64,000 nucleotides of DNA from Enterobacteriaceae bacterium UBA7338 (GTDB lineage Bacteria > Pseudomonadota > Gammaproteobacteria > Enterobacterales > Enterobacteriaceae): contig DKPJ01000017.1 of the NCBI GenBank assembly GCA_002480085.1, positions 434,001 through 498,000 of the forward strand, given 5' to 3'. How positions within the stretch are numbered: position 1 is the stretch's first letter; every line of letters begins with the position of its first letter. This document shows, piece by piece, positions 7,995 through 16,560 of the stretch. A program made the translations under genes and the position numbers. The notes under the pieces were generated by a model. That model saw only the letters and a list, made by a program, of their open reading frames with translations, made no database searches and was not told where the DNA came from.

Positions 7995-10136
7995 GTGTCC
8001 CGTATTATTATGCTGATCCCTACCGGAACCAGCGTCGGCCTGACCAGCGTCAGCCTTGGCGTGATCCGTGCTATGGAACGCAAAGGCGTTCGTCTGAGCG
8101 TCTTTAAACCTATCGCCCAGCCGCGTGCCGGTGGCGATGCGCCAGACCAGACCACCACTATCGTGCGTGCGAACTCCAATCTGCCTGCCGCTGAGCCGCT
8201 GAAGATGAGCCACGTTGAGTCTCTGCTCTCCAGCAACCAGAAAGACGTGCTGATGGAAGAGATCATTGCCCGCTACCACGAGAGCGCCAAAGACGCGGAA
8301 GTGGTGCTGGTTGAAGGCCTGGTCCCGACCCGCAAACACCAGTTTGCCCAGTCGCTGAACTTCGAAATCGCCAAAACGCTGAACGCCGAGATCGTCTTTG
8401 TGATGTCTCAGGGTACCGATACCCAGGAGCAGCTGAAAGAGCGTATCGAGCTGACCCGCAACAGCTTCGGCGGCGTGAAGAACACCAACATCACCGGCGT
8501 GATCGTTAACAAACTGAACGCCCCGGTTGATGAGCAGGGCCGTACCCGCCCGGATCTCTCTGAGATCTTCGATGACTCCTCCAAAGCGAAAGTGATCAGC
8601 ATCGATCCGGCGCAGCTGAGCGAATCCAGCTCCCTGCCGGTGCTGGGCGCAATCCCATGGAGCTTCGATCTGATTGCCACCCGTGCAATCGATATGGCGA
8701 AACACCTGAATGCCACCATCGTTAACGAAGGCGACATCAATACCCGCCGCGTGAAGTCCGTGACCTTCTGTGCGCGCAGCATTCCGCACATGCTGGAGCA
8801 CTTCCGCCCAGGTTCCCTGCTGGTGACCTCCGCTGACCGTCCGGACGTGCTGGTTGCCGCCTGCCTGGCCGCGATGAACGGCGTTGAGATCGGTGCGATC
8901 CTGCTGACCGGTGCCTATGAGATGGACGCTCGCGTTGCCAAACTGTGCGAACGTGCGTTTGCTACCGGCCTGCCGGTATTCATGGTGAACACCAACACCT
9001 GGCAGACCTCGCTGAGCCTGCAGAGCTTCAACCTGGAAGTGCCGGCTGACGACCATCAGCGTATCGAGAAAGTTCAGGAGTACGTCGCAGGCTACGTCAA
9101 TGCTGACTGGATCGAATCCCTGACCGCCACCTCCGAGCGTAGCCGCCGTCTCTCCCCGCCTGCGTTCCGCTACCAGCTCACCGAGCTGGCGCGTCAGGCT
9201 GGCAAACGCGTTGTGCTGCCCGAAGGTGACGAGCCGCGTACCGTTAAAGCGGCGGCCATCTGCGCCGAGCGCGGCATCGCGACCTGTGTGCTGCTGGGTA
9301 ATCCGGATGAGATCACCCGCGTTGCCGCCTCCCAGGGCGTTGAGCTGGGCGCTGGCATCGAAATCGTTGACCCGGACGTGGTGCGTGAAAGCTACGTTGC
9401 CCGCCTGGTTGAACTGCGTAAGAGCAAAGGCATGACCGAAGCCGTTGCCCGCGAACAGCTGGAAGACAACGTGGTTCTCGGCACCCTGATGCTGGAGCAG
9501 GACGAAGTTGACGGCCTGGTTTCCGGTGCGGTTCACACCACTGCCAACACCATCCGTCCGCCGCTGCAGCTGATCAAAACGGCACCGGGCAGCTCGCTGG
9601 TCTCCTCCGTGTTCTTCATGCTGCTGCCGGAGCAGGTTTACGTTTACGGCGACTGCGCGATTAACCCGGATCCGACCGCTGAACAGCTGGCCGAGATCGC
9701 GATTCAGTCTGCGGACTCCGCGATTGCCTTCGGTATCGAGCCGCGCGTCGCTATGCTCTCCTACTCCACCGGTAACTCCGGCGCAGGTAGTGACGTAGAG
9801 AAAGTGCGTGAAGCGACCCGTCTGGCACAGGAGAAACGTCCTGACCTGATGATCGACGGCCCGCTGCAGTATGACGCCGCGGTAATGGCTGACGTCGCGA
9901 AATCCAAAGCGCCGAACTCGCCGGTTGCCGGTCGCGCTACCGTGTTCATCTTCCCGGATCTGAACACCGGTAACACCACCTACAAAGCGGTACAGCGCTC
10001 TGCCGACCTGATCTCCATCGGGCCGATGCTGCAGGGTATGCGTAAGCCTGTGAACGACCTCTCCCGTGGCGCGCTGGTTGACGATATCGTCTACACCATC
10101 GCCCTGACGGCGATCCAGTCCTCTCAGCAGCAGTAA
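7995..10136 (+). CDS. pta: Phosphate acetyltransferase Pta
   Basis: Interconverts acetyl-CoA and acetyl phosphate. The 713-residue protein has the enteric three-part layout: an N-terminal P-loop-like regulatory domain (MLIPTGTSVGLTS), a central DRTGG domain, and a C-terminal PTA_PTB catalytic domain from about residue 390 (KRVVLPEGDEPRT onward, with STGNSGAGSDVEKV late). The start is the GTG at 7995: AGAGGA lies seven bases upstream and the product matches the E. coli N-terminus. An upstream TTG at 7950 lies just after the ackA hairpin and was rejected. It ends in a strong terminator. Confidence 0.97.
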   Translation: MSRIIMLIPTGTSVGLTSVSLGVIRAMERKGVRLSVFKPIAQPRAGGDAPDQTTTIVRANSNLPAAEPLKMSHVESLLSSNQKDVLMEEIIARYHESAKDAEVVLVEGLVPTRKHQFAQSLNFEIAKTLNAEIVFVMSQGTDTQEQLKERIELTRNSFGGVKNTNITGVIVNKLNAPVDEQGRTRPDLSEIFDDSSKAKVISIDPAQLSESSSLPVLGAIPWSFDLIATRAIDMAKHLNATIVNEGDINTRRVKSVTFCARSIPHMLEHFRPGSLLVTSADRPDVLVAACLAAMNGVEIGAILLTGAYEMDARVAKLCERAFATGLPVFMVNTNTWQTSLSLQSFNLEVPADDHQRIEKVQEYVAGYVNADWIESLTATSERSRRLSPPAFRYQLTELARQAGKRVVLPEGDEPRTVKAAAICAERGIATCVLLGNPDEITRVAASQGVELGAGIEIVDPDVVRESYVARLVELRKSKGMTEAVAREQLEDNVVLGTLMLEQDEVDGLVSGAVHTTANTIRPPLQLIKTAPGSSLVSSVFFMLLPEQVYVYGDCAINPDPTAEQLAEIAIQSADSAIAFGIEPRVAMLSYSTGNSGAGSDVEKVREATRLAQEKRPDLMIDGPLQYDAAVMADVAKSKAPNSPVAGRATVFIFPDLNTGNTTYKAVQRSADLISIGPMLQGMRKPVNDLSRGALVDDIVYTIALTAIQSSQQQ

Positions 10137-10154
10137 GCGAATACCACACCGCTT

Positions 10155-10187
10155 AAGGGTCATGGCGCTGCCATGGCCCTTTTTTTT
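10155..10187 (+). terminator. Terminator after pta
   Basis: Stem AAGGGTCATGGC with a three-base loop, a near-perfect complement and a run of eight T. It separates ackA-pta transcription from the phosphoketolase gene. Confidence 0.9.
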
Positions 10188-10222
10188 GGTGCAAATTCGC
10201 CCTCCTCCGCTTCTTCTATTAG

Positions 10223-10244
10223 GGTTAACAGGAACGATTTAACC
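10223..10244 (+). promoter_or_regulatory. Inverted repeat before the phosphoketolase start
   Basis: Arms GGTTAA (10223-10228) and TTAACC (10239-10244) flank a 10-base spacer, 18 bp before the ATG. The spacer with its flanks (GGAACGATTT) loosely resembles a Cra half-site. It could be an operator; no regulator can be named from the sequence. Confidence 0.3.
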
Positions 10245-10261
10245 TGATAACGGGAGAAAGC

Positions 10262-12661
10262 ATGACGCAATCTGCAACAGGCAACGTTACCGACAACGAC
10301 TTCACGTTACTGGATCGCTACTGGCGCGCCGCAAACTACCTCTCGGTCGGCCAGATCTACCTGATGGATAACCCGCTGCTGCGCGAGCCGCTTAAGCCGG
10401 AGCATATTAAGCCCCGCCTGCTCGGTCACTGGGGCACCACCCCAGGGCTGAACTTTATCTACGCGCACCTTAACCGCGCCATCCGCCAGCGCGATCTGGA
10501 TATGCTCTACGTCTGCGGCCCCGGCCACGGCGGCCCAGGCATGGTGGCGAATACCTGGCTTGAGGGCAGCTATAGCGAGATCTATCCCGACATCAGCGAA
10601 GACGCGCCGGGGATGCAGAAGCTGTTCAAGCAATTTTCGTTTCCCGGCGGTATTCCCAGCCACGCCGCGCCGGAGACGCCCGGCTCGATCAACGAAGGGG
10701 GCGAGCTGGGCTACTCCCTCTCCCATGCCTTTGGGGCAGTGTTTGATGCTCCCGACCTGATTGCCGCCTGCGTTATTGGCGACGGCGAAGCCGAGACCGG
10801 CCCGCTCGCCGCCAGCTGGCACGGCATTAAGTTTCTTAACACCGCCCGGGACGGGGCCGTGCTGCCCATCCTGCACCTCAACGGCTACAAGATCGCTAAC
10901 CCAACCCTGCTGGCGCGCACCAGCGATGAGGATCTCACCCAGCTGTTTCGCGGCTACGGCTACGATCCAGTCTTTGTCAGCGGTCACGAGCCGGAAAAAA
11001 TGCACCCGCAGATGGCCGAGGCGCTGGATAACGCCCTGGATAAGATCCGTGATTTCCAGCAGCGCGCCCGCCGGGGTGAAGCCGCAGAATCCATTCCGCG
11101 CTGGCCGATGATTATCCTACGCAGCCCGAAGGGGTGGACCGGCCCGCAGACCGTTGACGGCAAAAAGGTCGAAGGCTTCTGGCGCGCCCATCAGGTACCG
11201 GTCTCCTCATGTCGGGAAAACGACGAGCATCGACAGATTCTTGAGCGCTGGATGCGCAGCTATCAGCCGGAAGATCTCTTCGACGAGCAGGGGCGGCTTA
11301 AGCCTGAGCTAAAAGCGCTGGCTCCCGAAGGTGACAAGCGGATGGGTGCGACTCCCTGGGCCAACGGCGGGCGGCTCCGCCGCGAGCTGGTGACGCCTGA
11401 GCTGCATGAGTTCGCCCTTGATATCGCCTCCCCCGGCGAGACCCAGGCGCAGTCTACGGAGGTGCTGGGACGCTACCTGCGCGGCATCTTTACCCGCAAC
11501 CCGGATAACTTCCGTCTCTTTGGCCCGGATGAGACCGCCTCCAACCGGTTGGGGGACGTGTTTGACGTCACCAGCCGTACCTGGGAGGGGGAGATTGAGC
11601 CTTACGATGAGCAGCTCGCCCCGGACGGTCGGGTGATGGAGATCCTCAGCGAGCATCAGTGCCAGGGCTGGCTGGAGGGCTATCTGCTCACCGGACGCCA
11701 CGGCCTGTTTAACTGCTACGAGGCCTTTATCCACATCATTGACTCGATGTTCAACCAGCACGCCAAGTGGCTGAAGGTCACGCGCAAGCTGCCGTGGCGC
11801 GAACCCGTCGCCTCGCTGAACTATCTGCTCTCGTCCCACGTCTGGCGTCAGGATCACAACGGCTACAGCCATCAGGATCCCGGCTTTATCGATCACGTCG
11901 CCAATAAGAAAGCCGATATCGTGCGCATCTATCTGCCACCGGATGCTAACACCCTGCTGTGGGTGGCCGATCACTGCCTGAAAACCTGGGATCGCATCAA
12001 TGTGATCGTTGCGGGCAAGCAGCCGGAGCCGCAGTGGCTAACGATGGAAGAGGCGGCGAAGCACTGTGAAGTGGGGATGGGCATCTGGCCCTGGGCAGGC
12101 AACGAAGAGCCGGACAGAACGCCGGACGTGGTGATGGCCTGCGCCGGGGATGTCCCAACCATGGAGGCGCTGGCAGCGGTGGATCTGCTGCGCGGCTACC
12201 TGCCGGATCTCAGCGTGCGGGTGGTAAACGTGGTAGATCTGATGGCGCTACAGACTCAGGATCAGCATCCGCACGGGCTGAGCGACGAGGCGTTTGAGGC
12301 TATCTTCACCGCTGATAAGCCGGTGATCTTCGCCTTCCACGGCTACCCGAGCCTGATCCACCGTCTGACGTATCACCGCAATAACCATCGCAACTTCCAC
12401 GTGCGCGGCTTTATGGAGGAAGGTACCACCACCACGCCGTTTGACATGACGGTGATGAACGAGCTGGATCGTTTCCATCTGGCCCAGGAGGCGATCCTGC
12501 GGGTTGAGGCGCTGGCGGGCAAAGCGGATCACATTCTCGATGAGCTGCAGGAGAAAATTGCCGAGCATCATCGCTACGTGCGCGAGCACGGGGAGGATCT
12601 GCCCGAGGTGCGTAACTGGAAGTGGCCCTCACAGCAGGGCAGCGGCGACGTGCCGGAGTAA
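10262..12661 (+). CDS. xfp: Xylulose-5-phosphate/fructose-6-phosphate phosphoketolase
   Basis: Thiamine-diphosphate enzyme that cleaves xylulose 5-phosphate (and often fructose 6-phosphate) with phosphate to acetyl phosphate plus a shorter sugar phosphate. The 799-residue length is typical. Visible motifs are LLGHWGTTPG (H56), CGPGHGGPG (H89), the ThDP motif GDGEAETGPL from residue 173 to NGYKIAN near 207, and a SSHVWRQDHNGYSHQDPGF active-site block. CGGGAG lies upstream of the ATG. The gene has its own leader after the pta terminator, and its product acetyl phosphate is the shared substrate of AckA and Pta. K-12 has yfcC here instead. Substrate preference between the two sugars cannot be read by eye. 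Confidence 0.93.
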   Translation: MTQSATGNVTDNDFTLLDRYWRAANYLSVGQIYLMDNPLLREPLKPEHIKPRLLGHWGTTPGLNFIYAHLNRAIRQRDLDMLYVCGPGHGGPGMVANTWLEGSYSEIYPDISEDAPGMQKLFKQFSFPGGIPSHAAPETPGSINEGGELGYSLSHAFGAVFDAPDLIAACVIGDGEAETGPLAASWHGIKFLNTARDGAVLPILHLNGYKIANPTLLARTSDEDLTQLFRGYGYDPVFVSGHEPEKMHPQMAEALDNALDKIRDFQQRARRGEAAESIPRWPMIILRSPKGWTGPQTVDGKKVEGFWRAHQVPVSSCRENDEHRQILERWMRSYQPEDLFDEQGRLKPELKALAPEGDKRMGATPWANGGRLRRELVTPELHEFALDIASPGETQAQSTEVLGRYLRGIFTRNPDNFRLFGPDETASNRLGDVFDVTSRTWEGEIEPYDEQLAPDGRVMEILSEHQCQGWLEGYLLTGRHGLFNCYEAFIHIIDSMFNQHAKWLKVTRKLPWREPVASLNYLLSSHVWRQDHNGYSHQDPGFIDHVANKKADIVRIYLPPDANTLLWVADHCLKTWDRINVIVAGKQPEPQWLTMEEAAKHCEVGMGIWPWAGNEEPDRTPDVVMACAGDVPTMEALAAVDLLRGYLPDLSVRVVNVVDLMALQTQDQHPHGLSDEAFEAIFTADKPVIFAFHGYPSLIHRLTYHRNNHRNFHVRGFMEEGTTTTPFDMTVMNELDRFHLAQEAILRVEALAGKADHILDELQEKIAEHHRYVREHGEDLPEVRNWKWPSQQGSGDVPE

Positions 12662-12678
12662 GTTGAGGCATTAAAAAA

Positions 12679-12704
12679 GCCGGCCACTGCATAGCGTGGC
12701 CGGC
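12679..12704. terminator. Bidirectional terminator between xfp and yfcD
   Basis: Perfect nine-base stem GCCGGCCAC / GTGGCCGGC flanked by a run of A on one side and TTGATGCTTC on the other, between convergent stop codons. Confidence 0.85.
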
Positions 12705-12723
12705 TTGATGCTTCTATACAGAC

Positions 12724-13269
12724 CTACTCAGTTTCAGCCAGCTTCAGCGTATCGTTGTTGGCGTTGCGGCTCATCCACAGCGCCAGCGCCTTGAGCGAAT
12801 CCGGCGTGAACTCGTCGCAGCGGGCGGTGATCTCTTCCGGCGTCATCCAGATCGCTTCGCTGACCTCATCCTCCTGCAGGGCAAAAGGCCCGTGGGAGAC
12901 GCAGCTGAATAGCCCACCCCAGACGCGGCAATGATCGTCTTCATAGTAGAACTGCCCATGCTCGGCAAAGGGCACGCCGGCGATGCCCAGCTCCTCTTCG
13001 GCCTCCCGGCGTGCAGACTCGAGCATCCCCTCGTCCGCCTGCACCACGCCACCCGCCGTCGCGTCCAGCAGGCCCGGCAGATAATCTTTTGTCTCGGTGC
13101 GGCGCTGCACCAGAATTTTTCCCATGCCGTCATGCACGACAATGTAGGTGGCGCGATGGCGCAAACACTGCGCGCGCATCTGTTCGCGGCTGGCCTGCGC
13201 GATCACCTCGTTGTCCTCATTGACGATATCCACCCATTCCGTGCCTGTAAATTGACTCTGTTCCACCAT
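12724..13269 (-). CDS. yfcD: Nudix hydrolase YfcD
   Basis: 181-residue Nudix-superfamily protein related to isopentenyl-diphosphate isomerase-type hydrolases, matching E. coli YfcD along its length. The Nudix box (GX5EX7REUXEEXGU) is complete at residues 74-96 with E89, E92 and E93 present, so metal-dependent pyrophosphohydrolase chemistry is expected. The physiological substrate is unknown. It stands upstream of the broken yfcE copy on the same strand order seen in E. coli. Confidence 0.92.
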   Translation of the reverse strand: MVEQSQFTGTEWVDIVNEDNEVIAQASREQMRAQCLRHRATYIVVHDGMGKILVQRRTETKDYLPGLLDATAGGVVQADEGMLESARREAEEELGIAGVPFAEHGQFYYEDDHCRVWGGLFSCVSHGPFALQEDEVSEAIWMTPEEITARCDEFTPDSLKALALWMSRNANNDTLKLAETE

Positions 13270-13325
13270 CGGAAAAACCTTCTCTGCATAGCGCTCTGGT
13301 GGCGCGTTTCTGGTTGAGAGCTAAC

Positions 13326-13876
13326 TTACGGATTAATAGCGACCTCTGCAATAATCCGTTGATCGTTCAGTGCGATTACGCGAAAAATACCGTCCTCAAA
13401 GATACCGTAGCTGGCGGCGAAGCCCCCCTTCGGTATGCTCACCGAGCCGGGGTTAAAGTGAATAATCTCGCCGCGCTTTTCCGCCACCGGAATATGAGTA
13501 TGACCGGAGATTAAGACATCGCCAGCGGTCAGCGGGGGTAAATTTTCTGCATTATAGAGATGCCCGTGAGTCAAAAACAGCCGGGAATTATCCAATAATA
13601 CCTGCTGCCAGGGGCGGTGATGGGAAACGTCAGCAGCATCTGATCCACCTCGCTATCACAGTTGCCGCGCACGGCGATGATCCGCGACGCCTGCGTATTC
13701 AGCCGCTCGGCCACCTGCGCAGGCGCATACCCCTCCGGCAGCGCATTGCGCGGCCCGTGGTTGAGCAGATCGCCCAGGATCACCAGCCACTGCGCGCCGC
13801 TCTCGGCAAACAGCGCCAGCACGCGCTCCGTCGCTGGCAGCGAGCCGTGAATATCGGAGGCAAACATCAGCTTCAT
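13326..13876 (-). pseudogene. yfcE: YfcE metallophosphodiesterase gene, single-base frameshift
   Basis: E. coli YfcE is a 184-residue calcineurin-like phosphodiesterase. The first frame (from ATG 13876) reads correctly through the metal motifs SDIHG, GDLLNHGPRN and GNCDSE to FPITAP, then shifts and stops after about 101 residues. The next frame resumes exactly with WQQVLL, THGH and GHTHIPVAEKRGE to the normal C-terminus (VAINP). The break lies at a run of four G at 13611-13614 where five are needed; restoring one base gives 183 residues. As read, the metal ligands are split between two polypeptides and the enzyme would be dead. Either the base was lost or the run was miscounted in sequencing. 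Confidence 0.9.
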
Positions 13877-13913
13877 CGCTTACACCTTGTTCGTAAAATG
13901 TTCCAGAGCTGCG

Positions 13914-14231
13914 TTAGCTCATAAAAACATAGGGGCCTTTATCTTCAATCGTGTTCAAAATTCGCAGCGCAGCTTTATTCGGCTTGCTCTCGTTGCGCTC
14001 CCATTTTGAAACGCTCTCTACAGACATACCCGTTGTCCGTGCCAGCGCAGCCTGCGACATATGCCAGCGGGCACGGACGGCTTTGATCTCTGCACCTGTC
14101 ATGGTACGAACCTGGGGAATGTTACGTGCCTCTACCGCCGCATTGATGGCTGTCATCGTTTCATCCGTCACTACGCCCAGCTTGTTATAGCGGTCAGCTA
14201 TACTCTGAATACGCTTCAGATGATCACTCAT
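13914..14231 (-). CDS. XRE-family antitoxin of a RelE/HigB-type toxin-antitoxin pair
   Basis: 105-residue DNA-binding antitoxin. An XRE helix-turn-helix spans about residues 58-78 (MSQAALARTTGMSVESVSKW), followed by the ERNESKPNKAALRIL helix typical of HigA/NadS-like antitoxins. Its start codon overlaps the end of the restored toxin frame by eight bases, a usual translationally coupled toxin-first arrangement. It probably binds the palindrome at 14635-14670 and neutralises the toxin; the target is an inference. The pair sits between yfcE and yfcF, absent at this spot in K-12, so it is an acquired cassette. Confidence 0.85.
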   Translation of the reverse strand: MSDHLKRIQSIADRYNKLGVVTDETMTAINAAVEARNIPQVRTMTGAEIKAVRARWHMSQAALARTTGMSVESVSKWERNESKPNKAALRILNTIEDKGPYVFMS

Positions 14232-14612
14232 TCTCTGTCACCTCTAACAAATTTTTGCTGTCCAGCAGCAGTTGAATTTCGGACATCGACAGTGCAATAA
14301 AGTCTTTGGCGATCCGGCAGTACGCATCAATTTCATCATTTTCTAGCTCTTTGCCTCTCTTCTTTGACAGCTGGCTTTTTAGATAAATATCAAAGAAAAA
14401 AACGTTACTGCCATCGTTAAAAAGATGATTGCACGTGCCCCATCGCGAGAGCTTACGCCAGGCAAACCTATACGCTTTTTAAAAGTGTATTTGCCCAGCC
14501 GATCGCCCATCAAACCAGCCGTAATAGACTTTGCAACCTTACGCATAGTGTCATCGTTAATGCGGGCATTCCTACGTTCCTTGTCAAATTCCGGCGTGAG
14601 ATAGATTGCCAT
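14224..14612 (-). pseudogene. RelE/HigB-type toxin gene, single-base frameshift
   Basis: As read, the frame from ATG 14612 encodes 77 residues (MAIYLTPEFDKERRNARIND start, then TFKKRIGLPGVSSRDGARAIIF) and ends in an unrelated tail. Adding one base to the A5 run at 14419-14423 (plus strand) restores a continuous 129-residue frame with FFNDGSNVFFFDIYLKSQL and the SKKRGKELENDEIDAY segment expected of the PF06296 RelE family, ending at 14224. The start has AAGGA just upstream. The toxin family cleaves mRNA, often on ribosomes. The broken state may be a real inactivation with a surviving antitoxin or a sequencing artefact in a homopolymer. Confidence 0.82.
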
Positions 14613-14634
14613 TGCTTCCTTTCTCCTGAATCGA

Positions 14635-14677
14635 AACCCGTAAGCTTTACTATAGTCTTGCTTACGGGTTATTTCAA
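14635..14677 (-). promoter_or_regulatory. Toxin-antitoxin promoter with palindromic operator
   Basis: On the minus strand TTGAAA (14677-14672) and TATAGT (14654-14649) are spaced by exactly 17 bp, an excellent sigma-70 promoter, 38 bp before the toxin ATG. A perfect 11-base inverted repeat, AACCCGTAAGC (14635-14645) and GCTTACGGGTT (14660-14670), brackets the -10 box. This is the expected layout for autorepression by the XRE antitoxin. Confidence 0.8.
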
Positions 14678-14702
14678 TCCCCTACTTTTACTGCTACATT
14701 TT

Positions 14703-15341
14703 TCAGCGCGCGGCCGAAAGTGCGATATAGCGCTGCACCGAGGAGCGCTGCCACTGGAAGGTGGCATAGTCCGCCAGGCGCTCCGGCACCTCGTCGCCGT
14801 TAAGCACCAGCCGGTTGAGCATCAGCGCCAGATCGGCGTCGGCAATGCACCACTCGCCAAACAGGTTGGGGTTGCCGTGAGCCAGCAGCGCGTTAGCGAT
14901 GGTGAACAGTTTTTCGGCGCTCCGCTGCCCCGCCTCGCTGAGTCGGGCCTTCTTCGCCCCGGCGAAGATCACGTCCGTTGAGCGCTCCTCGCGGATGGGC
15001 ATCAGATCGCTGCGCAGCCAGGCCTGAATCTGTCGCGCCCGGGCGCGCTTCTGGATATCGTGGGGATAGACGCGCTCCCACTCCGGCGGCGCAAAGCGCT
15101 CTTCAAGATATTCGCTAATCGCTGAGGATTCTGTCATCTCAAAGCCGTCAATCTCCAGCAGCGGCACGCGGCGGCTTAGGCGATAGCCTTTCCACTCCGG
15201 GTGCAGATGCTCCCCGCTATTGAGATCGACGGTCTTTAGCGTGAACGGCAGCCCTTTTTCGTGCAGGGTGACGTACACCGACATGACGTAAGGAGAGAAA
15301 AAGTCCGCATCAGACCACAACGTTATTGCTGGCTCGCCCAT
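14703..15341 (-). CDS. yfcF: Glutathione S-transferase-like protein YfcF
   Basis: 212-residue GST-fold protein matching E. coli YfcF (214 aa), which has glutathione-dependent activities and contributes to oxidative-stress tolerance. The N-terminal thioredoxin-like domain contains the glutathione-binding segments RRVPLLEIDG and ESSAISEYLEERF; the helical C-terminal domain follows. The start at 15341 has GAGGATACC directly before it and matches the E. coli start, so the open extension to 15419 was rejected. It is divergent from yfcG. Confidence 0.92.
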   Translation of the reverse strand: MGEPAITLWSDADFFSPYVMSVYVTLHEKGLPFTLKTVDLNSGEHLHPEWKGYRLSRRVPLLEIDGFEMTESSAISEYLEERFAPPEWERVYPHDIQKRARARQIQAWLRSDLMPIREERSTDVIFAGAKKARLSEAGQRSAEKLFTIANALLAHGNPNLFGEWCIADADLALMLNRLVLNGDEVPERLADYATFQWQRSSVQRYIALSAAR

Positions 15342-15474
15342 GGTATCCTCATTGAATTGTCGTATTTCATCTAAAATATAGCGTCCTGTGCGGGCTGTCA
15401 CTGCCTGAAAATCCCGCATCCCCCGGCAGCGCCTATACTCCTGTGTGCGACTTTATTCCCAGACAGGAGTTGAG

Positions 15475-16104
15475 ATGATCGATCTCTATTACGCCCCTAC
15501 CCCTAACGGTCACAAGATCACGCTGTTTCTGGAGGAGGCGGAGCTGGATTACCGCCTGATCCGCGTCGATATCAGCAAAGGCGATCAGTTTCGCCCCGAC
15601 TTTTTGGAGATCTCGCCGAATAATAAAATTCCGGCCATCGTTGACCATGCACCTGCTGATGGCGGTGCGCCGCTTAGCCTGTTTGAGTCTGGGGAGATCC
15701 TGCTCTATCTGGCAGAGAAGAGCGGCAAGCTGCTCAGCGGCGAGCTGCGTGAGCGGCATCTGACGCTACAGTGGCTCTTCTGGCAGGTGGGCGGCCTGGG
15801 TCCGATGCTGGGCCAAAACCACCACTTCAACTACTTTGCTCCCAAGCCGGTGCCCTATGCCATCGAGCGTTTTCAGGTTGAAACGCAGCGTCTCTACAGC
15901 GTAATGAACAAGCGGCTGGAGCGTGTGCCCTGGCTGGGGGGTGAGCACTACAGCATTGCTGATATCGCTGCCTGGCCGTGGATTAACTCCCATGAACGCC
16001 AGCGGATCAACCTTGCTAACTACCCGGCGGTGAACAACTGGTTCGAGCGTATTCGCACCCGGCCAGCCACCCTGCGTGCAATGCAAAAAATTGCGCAGAT
16101 TTAG
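15475..16104 (+). CDS. yfcG: Glutathione-disulfide oxidoreductase YfcG
   Basis: GST-superfamily (Nu class) enzyme that reduces disulfides using glutathione. The 209-residue product opens MIDLYYAPTPNGHKITLFLEE as in E. coli YfcG, with the NKIPAIVDH cis-proline loop and ESGEILLYLAEK glutathione site. The Thr-Pro-Asn of the N-terminal loop (residues 9-11) replaces a Cys, as in the family. The start has CAGGAG seven bases upstream. folX follows after 74 bp. Confidence 0.93.
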   Translation: MIDLYYAPTPNGHKITLFLEEAELDYRLIRVDISKGDQFRPDFLEISPNNKIPAIVDHAPADGGAPLSLFESGEILLYLAEKSGKLLSGELRERHLTLQWLFWQVGGLGPMLGQNHHFNYFAPKPVPYAIERFQVETQRLYSVMNKRLERVPWLGGEHYSIADIAAWPWINSHERQRINLANYPAVNNWFERIRTRPATLRAMQKIAQI

Positions 16105-16178
16105 CCGCTGCGCCCGCGTAGGCGGGCCGTTTAACCTCGTGTATGATAACGCCGTTCAATACATCGAGGGAATTTACC

Positions 16179-16541
16179 ATGTCGCAGCCAGACGCCATCA
16201 TACGAATCAAAAATTTGCGCCTGAGAACCTTTATCGGCATCAAAGACGAAGAGATTGCCAATCGCCAGGACATCGTGGTCAACGTGACAATCCACTACCC
16301 CGCAGACAAAGCGCGGGCCAGCGAAGATATCAACGATGCGCTGAACTACCGGACAATCACCAAAAACATTATTCAGCATATTGAAAACAATCGCTTCTTC
16401 CTGCTGGAAAAATTAACCCAGGATGTGCTCGATATCGCACGGGAACATCACTGGGTCACATATGCTGAAGTAGAGATCGATAAACTTTACGCGCTACGGT
16501 ATGCCGACTCGGTGTCAATGAGCATGAGCTGGAGACAGTAA
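16179..16541 (+). CDS. folX: Dihydroneopterin triphosphate 2'-epimerase FolX
   Basis: 120-residue tunnelling-fold enzyme, same length as E. coli FolX, that epimerises 7,8-dihydroneopterin triphosphate. The conserved LRTFIGIKDEEI and DINDALNYRTITKNI segments are visible, with ENNRFFLLEKLTQDV after them. GAGG lies upstream of the ATG at 16179; homology begins there. yfcH follows closely and is likely co-transcribed. Confidence 0.94.
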   Translation: MSQPDAIIRIKNLRLRTFIGIKDEEIANRQDIVVNVTIHYPADKARASEDINDALNYRTITKNIIQHIENNRFFLLEKLTQDVLDIAREHHWVTYAEVEIDKLYALRYADSVSMSMSWRQ

Positions 16542-16560
16542 GCGCAGCCCTGGAGGTTGC

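Noticed and set aside
6881..8266. Open frame antisense to ackA-pta (461 codons)
   Set aside because: It crosses two conserved genes on the other strand and shows no family motif.
7965..10163. Very long open frame antisense to pta (732 codons)
   Set aside because: Composition is rich in Arg, Gln and His as expected for an antisense shadow; pta itself is conserved throughout.
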